From Asanoa siamensis (GTDB taxonomy: Bacteria; Actinomycetota; Actinomycetes; Mycobacteriales; Micromonosporaceae): a DNA stretch of 64,000 bases. Location: contig NZ_BONE01000037.1 in NCBI RefSeq assembly GCF_016862555.1, positions 1 to 64,000 of the forward strand, in the 5' to 3' direction. The translations under genes were made by a program, and so were the position numbers. The notes below the pieces were generated by a model, which was not told where the DNA came from, ran no database searches, and worked only from the letters and a program-made list of their open reading frames with translations. Each line of letters begins with the position of its first letter. Position 1 is the stretch's first letter. Positions 1-8,483 of this stretch are shown piece by piece.

Positions 1-537
1 GGGCGGCGGAGGCGGCGCCTTGTGCGGCGGTGCGGCCTTGTGCGGCGGCGCCGCCTTGTGCGGTGGCTCTGGCGGGATCGTGCCCACCGGTGGCGGGGCG
101 GTCGGCCAGACGAGCAGCACCGCGCACGGCGCGTGGTCGACGACGAACCGCGTCGGTGGGTTGAGGCTGCGTGGGCCGAGCCGGCTGACCGGCCCGTCGC
201 GCGCCACGACGAGCAGGTCGGCGCCCTCGGCGGCCGCGACGACCTCGCGCTCCAGCCGGCCCCGGCGCCGCACGGGGGAGGACGGCCGGTCGAGCCGCGC
301 CGCCGCGGCGGCCAGGAGCGCCTCCTCGGCGTGCGCGGCGGCGGCGCCCACGGCCACGCCCGGATCGTCGCGCGTGCCCCGGCCCACCATGCCCGCGTAC
401 GCGTCCGACACGTCGGAGGCCAGGGCCGGGTCGGTGACGTGCAGCAGCGTGACCGACGCCGACGCGGGCGCGACCTCGGCGGCGGCGTCCACGCACGCCT
501 GCCAGGTGCCCTCCGCCAGCCAGACGACCACGTTCAT
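1..537 (-). CDS. Universal stress protein-like protein, 3' end off the left edge
   Basis: The visible 179 residues look like one UspA-type alpha/beta domain. A hydrophobic first strand (NVVVWLAEG) leads to TLLHVTD, and a late EVVAAAEGADLLVVARDG segment is followed by HAPCAVLLVW, the usual place for the ATP-loop and last strand of the family. The classical G-2x-G-9x-G(S/T) loop is poorly kept, so ATP binding is uncertain. After residue about 158 the protein turns into a Pro/His/Lys-rich repeat (PPHKA) that runs off the window. The ATG overlaps the TGA of the upstream permease gene by four bases (ATGA), so the two are probably translationally coupled. The family assignment is inference from fold-like motifs; the coupling is seen directly. 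Confidence 0.6.
   Translation of the reverse strand, partial: MNVVVWLAEGTWQACVDAAAEVAPASASVTLLHVTDPALASDVSDAYAGMVGRGTRDDPGVAVGAAAAHAEEALLAAAAARLDRPSSPVRRRGRLEREVVAAAEGADLLVVARDGPVSRLGPRSLNPPTRFVVDHAPCAVLLVWPTAPPPVGTIPPEPPHKAAPPHKAAPPHKAPPPPP
18..63 (-). repeat. 18-bp tandem repeat coding PPHKAA units
   Basis: The motif CCTTGTGCGG recurs at 18, 36 and 54, an exact 18-bp spacing. On the minus strand it encodes six-residue units with His-Lys inside a Pro/Ala tail of the stress-protein-like gene. The array continues to or past the window edge, so its full copy number is unknown. Confidence 0.75.
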
Positions 538-1784
538 AGCACTGTGGATAGTTTCAGAGCCACCCATAGCGCCACAACCGCCGCGAGCAGACACGCCGGT
601 ACGGTGGCCAGGCCGAGCCGCAGGAACGCCGAGGCGGTGGGTGGCTCGTCCCGGGCGTGCAGGATGCGCCGCCAGAGCAGCGTGGCCAGCGAGCCCACGT
701 AGGTGAGGTTCGGGCCGACGTTCACCCCGATCAGCGCGGCCAGCACGAGACCCGGCGAGTGCGCGACCACGGGTACGAGCACCAGCGTCGCCGGCACGTT
801 GTTGACCAGGTTGGCCAGCAGCGCCGCCAGCCCGGCCACCGCGAGCAGGCCGAGGAAGTCGGCGCTGCGCGGGGTGAGCGTGGCGATCAGGTCGTCGAGG
901 CCGTTGCGGCGCAGCGCCAGCACCACCACCCCGAGGCCGAAGACGAAGAAGCAGAACAGCGGGTTGGTCGACCGGGCGACCTCCCAGGCCGTGCGGCGGC
1001 GGTCGGTCGCCCGTACCACCAGCGGCACCGCCAGCACGACGGCGCCGCCGGCCGCGACCCAGGCCGGCGCCACCCCCATCGGCTCGGCGGCGGCGAAGCC
1101 CGCCAGCGTCAGGGCCAGCACGACCAGCGCGAACCGCGGCGCCGGCACGGGTTGGACCGGCTGGGGCCGGGCCGGCGTCGCGAGGTCGCCGGCGAAGAAC
1201 CAGCGGAACACGGCGTACTCGACGACGAGCACCGCCAGCCACGGCAGCGCCATCATCCCGGCGAAGCCGAGGAACGTGAGGCCGGTCGCGCCGAACGCGA
1301 GGAGGTTGGTCAGGTTGGCCACCGGCAGCAGCAGCGAGCCCGCGTTGGCCAGGTGGGTGCACGCGTAGACCGGCGGCCGGGCCCGCACCCCGGCGGCGGC
1401 CGCGGTCGCGAACACCACCGGCGTGAGGAGCACCACGGTCGCGTCGAGGCTGAGCACCGCCGTGACGGCTGCGGCGATGCCGAAGACGACGGTCAGCAGC
1501 CGGGTCGGGCTGCCGCGCGCCGCCCGGGCCGCCAGCCCGCCGGCGTACCCGAAGACGCCCCACCTGTCGGCCAGGTACGCGAGGGCCAGGATCGCGGCGA
1601 GGAAGCCGACGGTCGGGCCGAGCATGACCATCTCGTCGCGGGCCGCCGCCCACGGCACCAGGCCGCCGCCGACCGCGATCGCGGCGGCCGGCACGGCGGC
1701 GGCCGCCTCCGGCAGCCCGCGCGGGCGGACCACGGCGAACGCCAGCACAGCGGCCAGCAGCAGCACGGCCCACACGGTCGACAC
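534..1784 (-). CDS. ArsB/NhaD/SLC13-type ion permease
   Basis: A 416-residue integral membrane protein with about eleven hydrophobic segments. It matches the ion-transporter superfamily that holds ArsB, NhaD and SLC13 proteins. The duplicated family signatures are visible: VLSLDATVVLLTPVV in the first half, and NLVNNVPATL followed by GVNVGPNLTYVGSLATLLW in the second. The last two resemble the ArsB substrate-site region. Length agrees with ArsB-type pumps (about 420). The substrate cannot be told from sequence. No arsR, arsC or arsA lies nearby, and the divergent neighbour is a secreted phosphatase. It is the first gene of a two-gene unit with the stress-like protein, joined by an ATGA overlap. 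Confidence 0.75.
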   Translation of the reverse strand: MSTVWAVLLLAAVLAFAVVRPRGLPEAAAAVPAAAIAVGGGLVPWAAARDEMVMLGPTVGFLAAILALAYLADRWGVFGYAGGLAARAARGSPTRLLTVVFGIAAAVTAVLSLDATVVLLTPVVFATAAAAGVRARPPVYACTHLANAGSLLLPVANLTNLLAFGATGLTFLGFAGMMALPWLAVLVVEYAVFRWFFAGDLATPARPQPVQPVPAPRFALVVLALTLAGFAAAEPMGVAPAWVAAGGAVVLAVPLVVRATDRRRTAWEVARSTNPLFCFFVFGLGVVVLALRRNGLDDLIATLTPRSADFLGLLAVAGLAALLANLVNNVPATLVLVPVVAHSPGLVLAALIGVNVGPNLTYVGSLATLLWRRILHARDEPPTASAFLRLGLATVPACLLAAVVALWVALKLSTVL

Positions 1785-1842
1785 AGACGGCCAGGGTACG
1801 GGCGGTGCGGCTCACCTGCCCGGCGGCGCCCCGCCGGCAACT

Positions 1843-1886
1843 GGTCAACCAGCGATCAACCGGTCGCAACCCGGCACTCACCTAAA
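1843..1886 (+). promoter_or_regulatory. PHO-box-like array of four 11-bp units
   Basis: Four consecutive 11-mers begin at 1843, 1854, 1865 and 1876: GGTCAACCAGC, GATCAACCGGT, CGCAACCCGGC and ACTCACCTAAA. Units 1, 2 and 4 carry TCAAC or TCACC at the same offset, and unit 3 is degenerate. Streptomyces PhoP binds tandem 11-nt direct repeats related to GTTCACC. The array sits 52 bp before the phoD start and 59 bp before the divergent permease start, which suits control of either. The spacing is seen; PhoP binding is inferred. Confidence 0.5.
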
Positions 1887-1937
1887 TCGTGATCATCGAT
1901 GGGGTACGCGTTTGCCCACCGGAAGGCGAAGCCTGCC

Positions 1938-3488
1938 ATGCGTATCGACCGTCGACAGCTCCTCACTCTTGCCGGCGCCGGTGGCGTCGGACTCACCGCC
2001 TCGATCGCCGGCGTCAGCGCCGCGCCGGTGCTCGCGGACCCCAAGCATCAGACCGACCCGTTCACGCTGGGTGTCGCCTCCGGTGACCCGCAGGCCGACG
2101 GCGTCGTGCTCTGGACCCGCCTCGCGCCCGAGCCGCTGGTCGCCGACGGCCTCGGCGGGATGAGCCGGCACGTCGTGCCGGTCCGCTGGGAGGTCGCGGA
2201 GGACTCCCGGTTCCGCCACGTCGTCAAGCACGGCGTCGAGCGGGCCACGCCCGAGCTCGGTCACTCGGTGCACGCCGAGGTGCACGGCCTGCGGGCCGAC
2301 CGGGAGTACTACTTCCGTTTCCGCACCGGCAACGCGGTCAGCCCCGTCGGGCGTACCCGGACCGCTCCGTCGGTGTTGTCCCGGCCGCGTGAGGTGAACT
2401 TCGCGTTCGTGTCCTGCTCCAACTACCCGACCGGGTACTTCACCGCCTACCGGCACCTGGCCGCCGAGGACCTGGACCTGGTGCTGCACCTCGGCGACTA
2501 CATCTACGAGGGCCCGGCGGCGGGTGCGCTGGGCCGGCCCCACCTGCCGGCGGCGGAGATCTTCTCGCTGGCCGACTACCGGGTGCGGCACGCGCAGTAC
2601 AAGACCGACGCCGACCTGCAACTCGCCCACGCCCGCTTCCCGTGGGCGGTCACCTGGGACGACCACGAGGTCGAGAACAACTACGCCGACGAGATCTCGG
2701 AGGACGCGGCCCAGGACCCGGCGTCGTTCGTACGCCGCAGGGCGGCCGCCTACCAGGCGTACTACGAGCACATGCCGCTGCGCCGCTCGCAGGTGCCGCG
2801 AGGCGCCGACATGCGGATCTACCGGCGGCTGCGGTACGGCCGCCTGGCGGAGTTCAACCTCCTGGACGGGCGCCAAGACCGCTCGGACCAGACGACGGAC
2901 CCGGTGTCGCTGGACGACCCGTCCCGCTCGATGCTGGGCGCGGAGCAGGAGAGGTGGCTGGTCGACGGCCTGAGCCACTCGGCCGGCACGTGGAACATCG
3001 TGGCCCAGCAGACGGTGATAGCGAAGGCGGACCGGGATCCCGGCCCGGGCGAGATCCTGCCGAACGACAACTGGAACGGCTACGAGCCGGCCCGCCAGCG
3101 CCTGTTCGACGCGGTGGCCCGCCGCCGGATCGACAACATGGTCGTCGTGACGGGCGACGCCCACTGCGGCATGGTGGCAGAGCTCAAGACCAACTTCGAC
3201 GACCCGGCTTCGCGTACGGTCGGCGTCGAGTTCCTGGGCACCTCGATCACCTCGGGCGGCGACGGCGCACCGATGGACACCCGCGGGGCGGAGTGGCTGG
3301 CCTCGAACCCGCACATGAAGTTCTACGACGCCCGCCGCGGCTACGTCCGGGTCACGGCGACGAACGACACGCTGCGCACGGACTACCGCGCGATCCCGGC
3401 GGTGACGACACCGGACGCCCCGGTCTCGACGATCGCGAGCTTCGTGGTCGAGGACGGCCGCCCCGGCGTCCACACCGAGCCGGCCTAG
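1938..3488 (+). CDS. phoD: Alkaline phosphatase D, Tat-exported (PhoD)
   Basis: A 516-residue secreted phosphomonoesterase or phosphodiesterase of the PhoD family. The start is ATG 1938, with GGAAGG eight bases upstream; an upstream in-frame GTG lacks a ribosome site. The N-terminus DRRQLLTLAG followed by an Ala/Val-rich stretch and a PVLA cleavage region is a Tat signal. A PhoD N-terminal Ig-like domain (about residues 37-130, starting FTLGVASGDPQADGVVLWTR) precedes the metallophosphatase domain. Metal-ligand motifs HLGDYIYEG, WDDHEVENNYA and TGDAHCGMVAEL are all present, so the enzyme looks intact. Family enzymes use Ca2+/Fe3+ and fold before Tat export. It stands alone behind a PHO-box-like array, consistent with phosphate scavenging outside the cell. 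Confidence 0.93.
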   Translation: MRIDRRQLLTLAGAGGVGLTASIAGVSAAPVLADPKHQTDPFTLGVASGDPQADGVVLWTRLAPEPLVADGLGGMSRHVVPVRWEVAEDSRFRHVVKHGVERATPELGHSVHAEVHGLRADREYYFRFRTGNAVSPVGRTRTAPSVLSRPREVNFAFVSCSNYPTGYFTAYRHLAAEDLDLVLHLGDYIYEGPAAGALGRPHLPAAEIFSLADYRVRHAQYKTDADLQLAHARFPWAVTWDDHEVENNYADEISEDAAQDPASFVRRRAAAYQAYYEHMPLRRSQVPRGADMRIYRRLRYGRLAEFNLLDGRQDRSDQTTDPVSLDDPSRSMLGAEQERWLVDGLSHSAGTWNIVAQQTVIAKADRDPGPGEILPNDNWNGYEPARQRLFDAVARRRIDNMVVVTGDAHCGMVAELKTNFDDPASRTVGVEFLGTSITSGGDGAPMDTRGAEWLASNPHMKFYDARRGYVRVTATNDTLRTDYRAIPAVTTPDAPVSTIASFVVEDGRPGVHTEPA

Positions 3489-3493
3489 CAGGG

Positions 3494-3530
3494 CAGCGGG
3501 GGTGCACCGCGGCACGGTGCATCCCCGCTG
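3494..3530. terminator. Bidirectional stem-loop after phoD
   Basis: Arms 3494-3509 and 3515-3530 pair over 16 bp with one G-U wobble around a 5-nt loop. The hairpin lies six bases after the phoD stop and just beyond the end of the convergent small gene, so it can serve both. No U-tract follows, as is common in actinobacteria. Confidence 0.75.
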
Positions 3531-3538
3531 ACCAGGGC

Positions 3539-3824
3539 TCAGTAAGCCCGCAGACGGTCCAGCCTGTCGGGAGGGAACTCTCCGTCCTTCTTGGCGACCT
3601 CGTAGCCGAGACTCGCGAGAACCTCCGCCGCATCCTGCGGCGTGTCGCGCACGGCTGTCCGGAGCTGGGTGCGCCCCCAGTCGGGTGGACCGGGTCCCGG
3701 GCAGCAGCGCGGTGAGTTTGTCGGATGTGCGAATGATCCGGTGGAGACGGTCGTTGAGGTCGTCAGCGAACTCGACGGCTGCGGCAAGGGTCTGAGCGGT
3801 GACGTAGAAGGTGTCCTTGTCCAT
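3539..3824 (-). pseudogene. Small hypothetical gene split by a frameshift
   Basis: Two frames join into one plausible protein of about 94 residues. The N-terminal part starts MDKDTFYVTAQTLAAAVEF and continues DDLNDRLHRIIRTSDKLTALLPG in one frame. The C-terminal part RDTPQDAAEVLASLGYEVAKK to RLRAY-stop is in another. The frames meet at a run of five C (3674-3678); removing one base restores a continuous reading frame. Both halves have normal mixed composition, whereas past the junction each frame becomes Arg/Ala/Pro-rich noise. No family was recognised. Either this is a real lesion or a homopolymer miscall hides an intact gene. Confidence 0.55.
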
Positions 3825-3853
3825 GCATTCCTGAATGACATTTGACAGCCGAG

Positions 3854-3889
3854 ACGAGGCGCGCCGCCCCCTATGGCGGCGCGCCTCGT
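3854..3889 (-). terminator. Terminator hairpin after the GH74 gene
   Basis: A perfect 15-bp inverted repeat (3854-3868 and 3875-3889, arm ACGAGGCGCGCCGCC) closes a 6-nt loop, ten bases past the xyloglucanase stop codon. Confidence 0.8.
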
Positions 3890-3898
3890 GTTATTGCC

Positions 3899-6565
3899 TC
3901 AGGTTCGTTGGCAGGTCACCGTGGATGGCGTGGCGGCCGTGCCGCTGGCGAGGAAGCCGAACGTCGTCGTGGCGTTCGGGGTCAGCGTGCCGTTCCACGA
4001 CGTGTTGCGGACCGTTACCGTCGCGCCCTGTTGGGTGTGGTCGCCGCCCCAGAGTTGGGTGATGCGTTGGCCGTTGGGGTACGGCCAGGTGACCGTCCAC
4101 GTCGATGTCGGGGTCGGTCCTGTGTTGCGGACCGTCACCTCCCCCTGGAAGCCGCCCGACCACGAGCCCGTCGTGCGGTAGGTGGCCGTGCAGCCGCCGG
4201 GCGTCGTCGTCGGTGTCGCGGTCGGGCCGGCCGTCGGGGTCGCCGTGGGGGAGGACGTCGGGCCCGCCGTCGGGTCCGGGCCCGTGCGGTCCGCGACCAG
4301 GATGCCCCGGCCGTTCGTGCCCAGATAGACCCGGCCGAAGACCCGCGGGTCGCCCGTCAGGGCCTCGCCCGCGTTGCCGTACTGGTGCTGGTCGTCGTTG
4401 ATCCGCACCCACGATCCGCCCGTGTCGTCCGAGCGGTAGACCCCGCGGACCCCGTCGACCGTGCCGACCACGAAGACCGCCGGGTGCGAGCGACCCGGTG
4501 CCGCCTTGCCGAAGCCCACGTTGACCGCGCTCGACACCGACGCGAGGCGGGTGAACGTGGCGCCGTTGTCCGTCGACCGGTACAGGCCGCCGGAGCCCGC
4601 CACCCAGACGTCGCCGCCGACCGTGCGGAGCTTGCCGTCGTCCGGCAACCCGGATCCCCCGCCCGTGAAGGTCCGCCCGCCGTCCGTGCTCGCGTACACG
4701 CGGCCCGCCGCCAGGCCGAAGAACCGCGACGGGCTCGTCCGGCTCGCCTCGACCTGCGCACCGGCCGGGATCCCCGACGACGCCGTCCACGAGCTCCCGC
4801 GCGACGTCGAGTAGTGCACGCCCGTGCCCGCCGGGCTCCACACCACCGCGCTCGCGTCCGTCGCGATCGCGACCGTGCCGCCGCCCGTCACGCCGCCGGG
4901 CTCCTGGCCCTGGTACCACGTGCGGCCGCCGTCCGTGGACACACCGATCCGGTTCAACCCCGGGTTCGCCGCGCGGTCGCCGTTGCCGACCCGGACCATG
5001 ACCGACGGGTTCGCCTCCGCGAAGTCCAGGCTCGTGTTGCTGCCCAGGTTCGGCGTGTCGTGGAACGACGCCGGCACCGCGGTCAGGTCGTCGTGCCGGA
5101 AGCCGCCGATGTCGCCCAGCGCGCTCACCAGCGGCGCGCCGGACGGCGGGCTGACCAGGTCGAGCACCGCGGTCTCCTCCAGCCCACGGGCCATCGGCCG
5201 GACCGTGAACGTGCCGCTCGCGGTGTCCCACGCGGTCAGGTTGGTGGTGGCATAAACAGTGGCGCCGGTGCCGTACAACAGGCGGTTGGAGTCGAACGGG
5301 TCGATCTCCAGCGACTCCGTCATCCACCCGAGCTTCGGTGTCTGCTCCGGCGCGGACGGCGCCGTGTTGAAGTCGAGCCACGGGTTCGCGGAGATGTCCA
5401 TCGTGTAGCGGTTGACCCGGTTGGGATAGCCGTTGTAGTCCCACACCCGCGACCACGTGGCGCCACCGTCGCGCGTGCGGAAGAAGACGACGTCGGGCCA
5501 CCACGAGATCTGCGTGGCGACCACCAGCGTGCCCGGGTTCTGCCGGTCGATCGTCAGTCCACTGTAGCCGTAGTAGGCGTCCGCGCTCGTCGACGGCACC
5601 GGGCTGACCCGGGTCCACGCGCCGGTCGACCGCGACAGCTTCCAGACGTCACCCTTGCCACCGTCGTACGGGCCGCCGGTGTCGCTGGTCGCGATGTAGA
5701 GGAAGCCGGCGGTCGGGTCGATGACCGCCTTGTGGGCGAGGTAGCCCGTCGGCTGGTCGGGAATCCGTTGCCACGTCACGCCGGCGTCCGTACTGCGGTA
5801 GACCGGGTTCTGCTTGTCGGCCACACCGACGTAGATGGTGCGCGTCGACGACCCGGAGGACCCCGTCGACGGGTCGAACTCGACCCACGTGACCCCCTGG
5901 TTGCCGGTCAGGTAGCCGTTCGGATCGGACGGGTCCTGCGCGTAGTTGCCGGCGTTGGGGAACGCGGTCACCTTCGCCCACGAGACCCCGTAGTCGGTGC
6001 TGCGCCACAGCCCGTTGCCGCCCTCTGCGCCGTAGTAGAGGACGCGGCCGTTGTTGGGGTCGACCGCGAGCCGCTCACCCTGACCGCGACCGGGCATGTT
6101 GCCACCGACCTTGAACGGCAGTTGGTACGCGGACCAGGTGGAGCCGCGGTCGGTGGAGCGCAGGATCGCCCCGTTGTTGGGATCCCAGCTGTTCGTGTAC
6201 ATGCCGACGGCGGCGTACACCCTGTTGGTCTGCACCGGATCCGCGGCGATGCTGAGCACGCCGTTCCAGCCCCAGCGGTCCCAGCCGACCCAGTCGAGCA
6301 GGGGGATCCAGGAGCCGGTGCCGGCGTTCCAGCGGTACGCGCCGCCGATGTCTGTCCGGGCGTAGATCAGGTCGCGTTGGCCAGGGTTGAAGACGATTCC
6401 GGGTACGAAGCCGCCGCCGTCGATCCGGACGTTGCGCCACGTGTACGCGTCGCTGGGCGCGGCGACGGGCCGCAGCGCGGGTGCGGGCGCGAGGACGGTG
6501 AGGACGGCCGCCGCGGCCAGGACGATCGCGGCGAGGGCCGGCCCCCAGGTGCGAAGAGATCGCAT
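3899..6565 (-). CDS. Secreted GH74 xyloglucanase with C-terminal CBM2
   Basis: An 888-residue secreted endo-acting xyloglucanase or xyloglucan-specific cellulase. ATG 6565 is chosen because GAGAGG precedes it by seven bases and a signal peptide follows (MRSLRTWGPALAAIVLAAAA). Residues about 40-750 form the two seven-bladed propellers of GH74, with repeated STDxGxTW/RTRDGGATW BNR-type blades. The two motifs holding the acidic residues used for catalysis in known GH74 enzymes are present: RTDIGGAYRW near the N-terminus and GDIGGFRHDD in the middle. A Pro/Thr linker (about 757-787) leads to a roughly 100-residue CBM2 with Cys near both ends and Trp residues in WSGGFQGEV, TWPYPNGQ and LWGGDH. Role: breakdown of plant xyloglucan outside the cell. 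Confidence 0.93.
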   Translation of the reverse strand: MRSLRTWGPALAAIVLAAAAVLTVLAPAPALRPVAAPSDAYTWRNVRIDGGGFVPGIVFNPGQRDLIYARTDIGGAYRWNAGTGSWIPLLDWVGWDRWGWNGVLSIAADPVQTNRVYAAVGMYTNSWDPNNGAILRSTDRGSTWSAYQLPFKVGGNMPGRGQGERLAVDPNNGRVLYYGAEGGNGLWRSTDYGVSWAKVTAFPNAGNYAQDPSDPNGYLTGNQGVTWVEFDPSTGSSGSSTRTIYVGVADKQNPVYRSTDAGVTWQRIPDQPTGYLAHKAVIDPTAGFLYIATSDTGGPYDGGKGDVWKLSRSTGAWTRVSPVPSTSADAYYGYSGLTIDRQNPGTLVVATQISWWPDVVFFRTRDGGATWSRVWDYNGYPNRVNRYTMDISANPWLDFNTAPSAPEQTPKLGWMTESLEIDPFDSNRLLYGTGATVYATTNLTAWDTASGTFTVRPMARGLEETAVLDLVSPPSGAPLVSALGDIGGFRHDDLTAVPASFHDTPNLGSNTSLDFAEANPSVMVRVGNGDRAANPGLNRIGVSTDGGRTWYQGQEPGGVTGGGTVAIATDASAVVWSPAGTGVHYSTSRGSSWTASSGIPAGAQVEASRTSPSRFFGLAAGRVYASTDGGRTFTGGGSGLPDDGKLRTVGGDVWVAGSGGLYRSTDNGATFTRLASVSSAVNVGFGKAAPGRSHPAVFVVGTVDGVRGVYRSDDTGGSWVRINDDQHQYGNAGEALTGDPRVFGRVYLGTNGRGILVADRTGPDPTAGPTSSPTATPTAGPTATPTTTPGGCTATYRTTGSWSGGFQGEVTVRNTGPTPTSTWTVTWPYPNGQRITQLWGGDHTQQGATVTVRNTSWNGTLTPNATTTFGFLASGTAATPSTVTCQRT

Positions 6566-6747
6566 GGTTGCCTCTCGGTGTGCGGTGTCGCGCACAGCAG
6601 GAGGCCCACGACCGGGCGCGGACGGAAGGCGGAACGGAGTCGTGCGGCGCGCTGCCCTGGCGCCGCACCCGGCCCGGCTCCCACGCTCGGCCTCGCCGCC
6701 GAGATTCACACGTGCCAATGGGACCTGTCAATGGTGTGATGGTCGGC

Positions 6748-7566
6748 ATGTGCACGACGCATGCAGCTCAGCACTCCACGAAGGCCGGCGCCGTCACGCG
6801 GCGCGCGGCACTGTTCGGCGGCGCGCTCGTCGCCGCCGGTGCGGCCCTGCCCGCCGCACCCGCTCAGGCGTCCGGGAGCAGGCGCGGACTCGCCGACCTC
6901 ACCTACCCGCTGACCACCGCGTTCCTCGCCTTCGCGCCGGGTGAGGAGGCGGCACGGCGGACCTACGTGACCATCGAGGACAACGGCTACTACATGCAGG
7001 AGTGGCGCATCCTGGAGCACTACGGCACGCACGTCGACGCGCCCGGGCACTTCGTCGCCGGTGGGCGGCTGGCCACCGACATCCGGATCGACGAGTTGGT
7101 GGCGCCCGTGGTCGTCGTCGACATCGCCAGGCGGGCCGCCCGCGATCCCGACACGACGGTGACGGTCGACGACCTCCTCGCGTACGAGCGCCGCTACGAG
7201 CGCATCCCGCGCGGTGCGGCGGTGTTCATGTACTCGGGCTGGGGCGCCAAGGTCGGCGACCCCGACGCGTACCGCGGCACCGACGCGGCCGGCACGCTGC
7301 ACTTCCCGGGCTTCAGCGCGGACGCCTGCGAGTGGCTCCTGCGCCGGCGCGGCATCCGCAGCCTCGGTGTCGACACGCTCAGCATCGACCCCGGCGTCTC
7401 GGCCACCTTCGACACCCACCTGGTCCTGCTCGGTGCCGACCGGTACGGCGTGGAGAACGTCGCCGACCTGCACCGGGTCCCGAAGCACGGCGCCACCGTC
7501 ATGGTCGGCCTGATCCCGTACGAGGGCGGCTCCGGCGGCCAGGCCAGAGTTTTCGCGACCTGGTAG
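6748..7566 (+). CDS. Tat-exported cyclase family protein (kynurenine formamidase-like)
   Basis: A 272-residue member of the PF04199 cyclase family, metal-dependent amide or lactone hydrolases related to kynurenine formamidase. The metal-binding motif is HYGTHVDAPGHF (His91, His95, Asp97, His101). The N-terminus (TRRAALFGGALVAAGAALP to AQA) is a twin-arginine signal, so this member is exported, unlike cytosolic tryptophan-pathway formamidases. ATG 6748 is taken as the start; ATG 6739 is in frame and possible, and neither has a strong ribosome site. It is divergent from the GH74 gene. The substrate is unknown. Confidence 0.8.
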   Translation: MCTTHAAQHSTKAGAVTRRAALFGGALVAAGAALPAAPAQASGSRRGLADLTYPLTTAFLAFAPGEEAARRTYVTIEDNGYYMQEWRILEHYGTHVDAPGHFVAGGRLATDIRIDELVAPVVVVDIARRAARDPDTTVTVDDLLAYERRYERIPRGAAVFMYSGWGAKVGDPDAYRGTDAAGTLHFPGFSADACEWLLRRRGIRSLGVDTLSIDPGVSATFDTHLVLLGADRYGVENVADLHRVPKHGATVMVGLIPYEGGSGGQARVFATW

Positions 7567-7655
7567 CCCGCGGCTGTCGAAACGGCCGGCGCGGCTCCGA
7601 CGTCGCTCGTGCCAGGCGCCGGACCGCGGCGCCACGGAACGCGGAGGTCGCGACC

Positions 7656-8213
7656 ATGAGCAAGGTAGTGCTGGACGTCTCGGCGTCTCTCGACGGTTTC
7701 ACGGCCGGGCCCGACGTCCGCGCCGAGGTCCCGATGGGCGCCGGCGGCGAGGCGCTGCACGAGTGGATGGCCACCGACGTCGACGTGCGCCGCGAGGTCG
7801 ACGCGGCGGTCGGCGCGGTGGTCGTCGGCCGCCACACGTTCGACCTCGGCCTGCCGCTCTGGGGCGGCACGCCGTGGCCGGGCGTGCCCACCTTCGTGGT
7901 CACCCACCGGCCCCGCCCGGACTTCGTGGGCGACAACGGCGGTGCCTTCGGCTTCGGCACGTTGACCGACGCGGTCAGCCGGGCCAAGGAGGCCGCGGGC
8001 GACAAGGACGTCTACGTGATGGGCGCCGACGTCGCCCGGCAGGTGCTGCGGGCCGGCCTGCTCGACGAGATCTGCCTGCACCTCGTGCCGATCCTGCTCG
8101 GCGGCGGCACCCGGCTCTTCGACGGCGAGATCGCCGACGTGAGCCCGGTCGCCGGGACCGTCGTCGGGACGGCGACCCACCTGCGCTACGCGGTCGGCCG
8201 CCGCAGCGAGTAG
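7656..8213 (+). CDS. Dihydrofolate reductase-like (RibD C-terminal domain) protein
   Basis: A 185-residue protein of the DHFR/RibD-C family common in actinobacteria. It begins SKVVLDVSASLDGFTAGP, carries VVVGRHTFDLGLPLWGG and DKDVYVMGADVARQVLRAGLLDE, and ends with the family strand EICLHLVPILLGGGTRLFD. GGAGG eight bases upstream supports ATG 7656. Members bind NADPH, but most are uncharacterised and this one should not be called folate reductase without proof. Its 3' end overlaps the convergent small gene by 28 bp. Confidence 0.85.
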   Translation: MSKVVLDVSASLDGFTAGPDVRAEVPMGAGGEALHEWMATDVDVRREVDAAVGAVVVGRHTFDLGLPLWGGTPWPGVPTFVVTHRPRPDFVGDNGGAFGFGTLTDAVSRAKEAAGDKDVYVMGADVARQVLRAGLLDEICLHLVPILLGGGTRLFDGEIADVSPVAGTVVGTATHLRYAVGRRSE

Positions 8214-8449
8214 GTGACGCCGTGCAGGCGGTGCGGCTCGTTGGAGAAGTACGTGGCGGCGCGGTTGTAGCACTCCCAGCCCGCGCCGCCCGCCCGGTTG
8301 AGGTGGCGCATGTCGTTGAACCGCTCGTCGGTGCCCCAGCGCTCCGCCCCCTCCGCGTGGTGGAAGGTGGCGTTCCAGTCCATGAACTGGTCGCCGCCGA
8401 ACGTGCCGGCGGCCCGGTACTCGAGCCGGGCGTACTCCCATGTGGTCAC
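8186..8449 (-). CDS. Small conserved WEY-type hypothetical protein
   Basis: An 87-residue soluble protein starting TTWEYARLEYRAAG with a Trp/Tyr/His-rich body (GWECYNRAATYFSNEPHRLH). The N-terminal WEY followed by a strand resembles DUF4177-like small proteins, but this is weak. The start is GTG 8449, with CAGAAT seven bases upstream as a possible leaderless -10. It overlaps the end of the convergent DHFR-like gene. Function unknown. Confidence 0.6.
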   Translation of the reverse strand: MTTWEYARLEYRAAGTFGGDQFMDWNATFHHAEGAERWGTDERFNDMRHLNRAGGAGWECYNRAATYFSNEPHRLHGVTYSLRRPTA

Positions 8450-8483
8450 GTCGAGGATTCTGCCTGTCTACGGGCGGCCCGGC

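Noticed and set aside
3842-6739. A 965-codon open frame on the plus strand
   Set aside because: It is antisense to the GH74 gene. Its product is Arg/Val/Ala-rich without domains, and it exists only because GC-biased third positions remove stop codons on the other strand.
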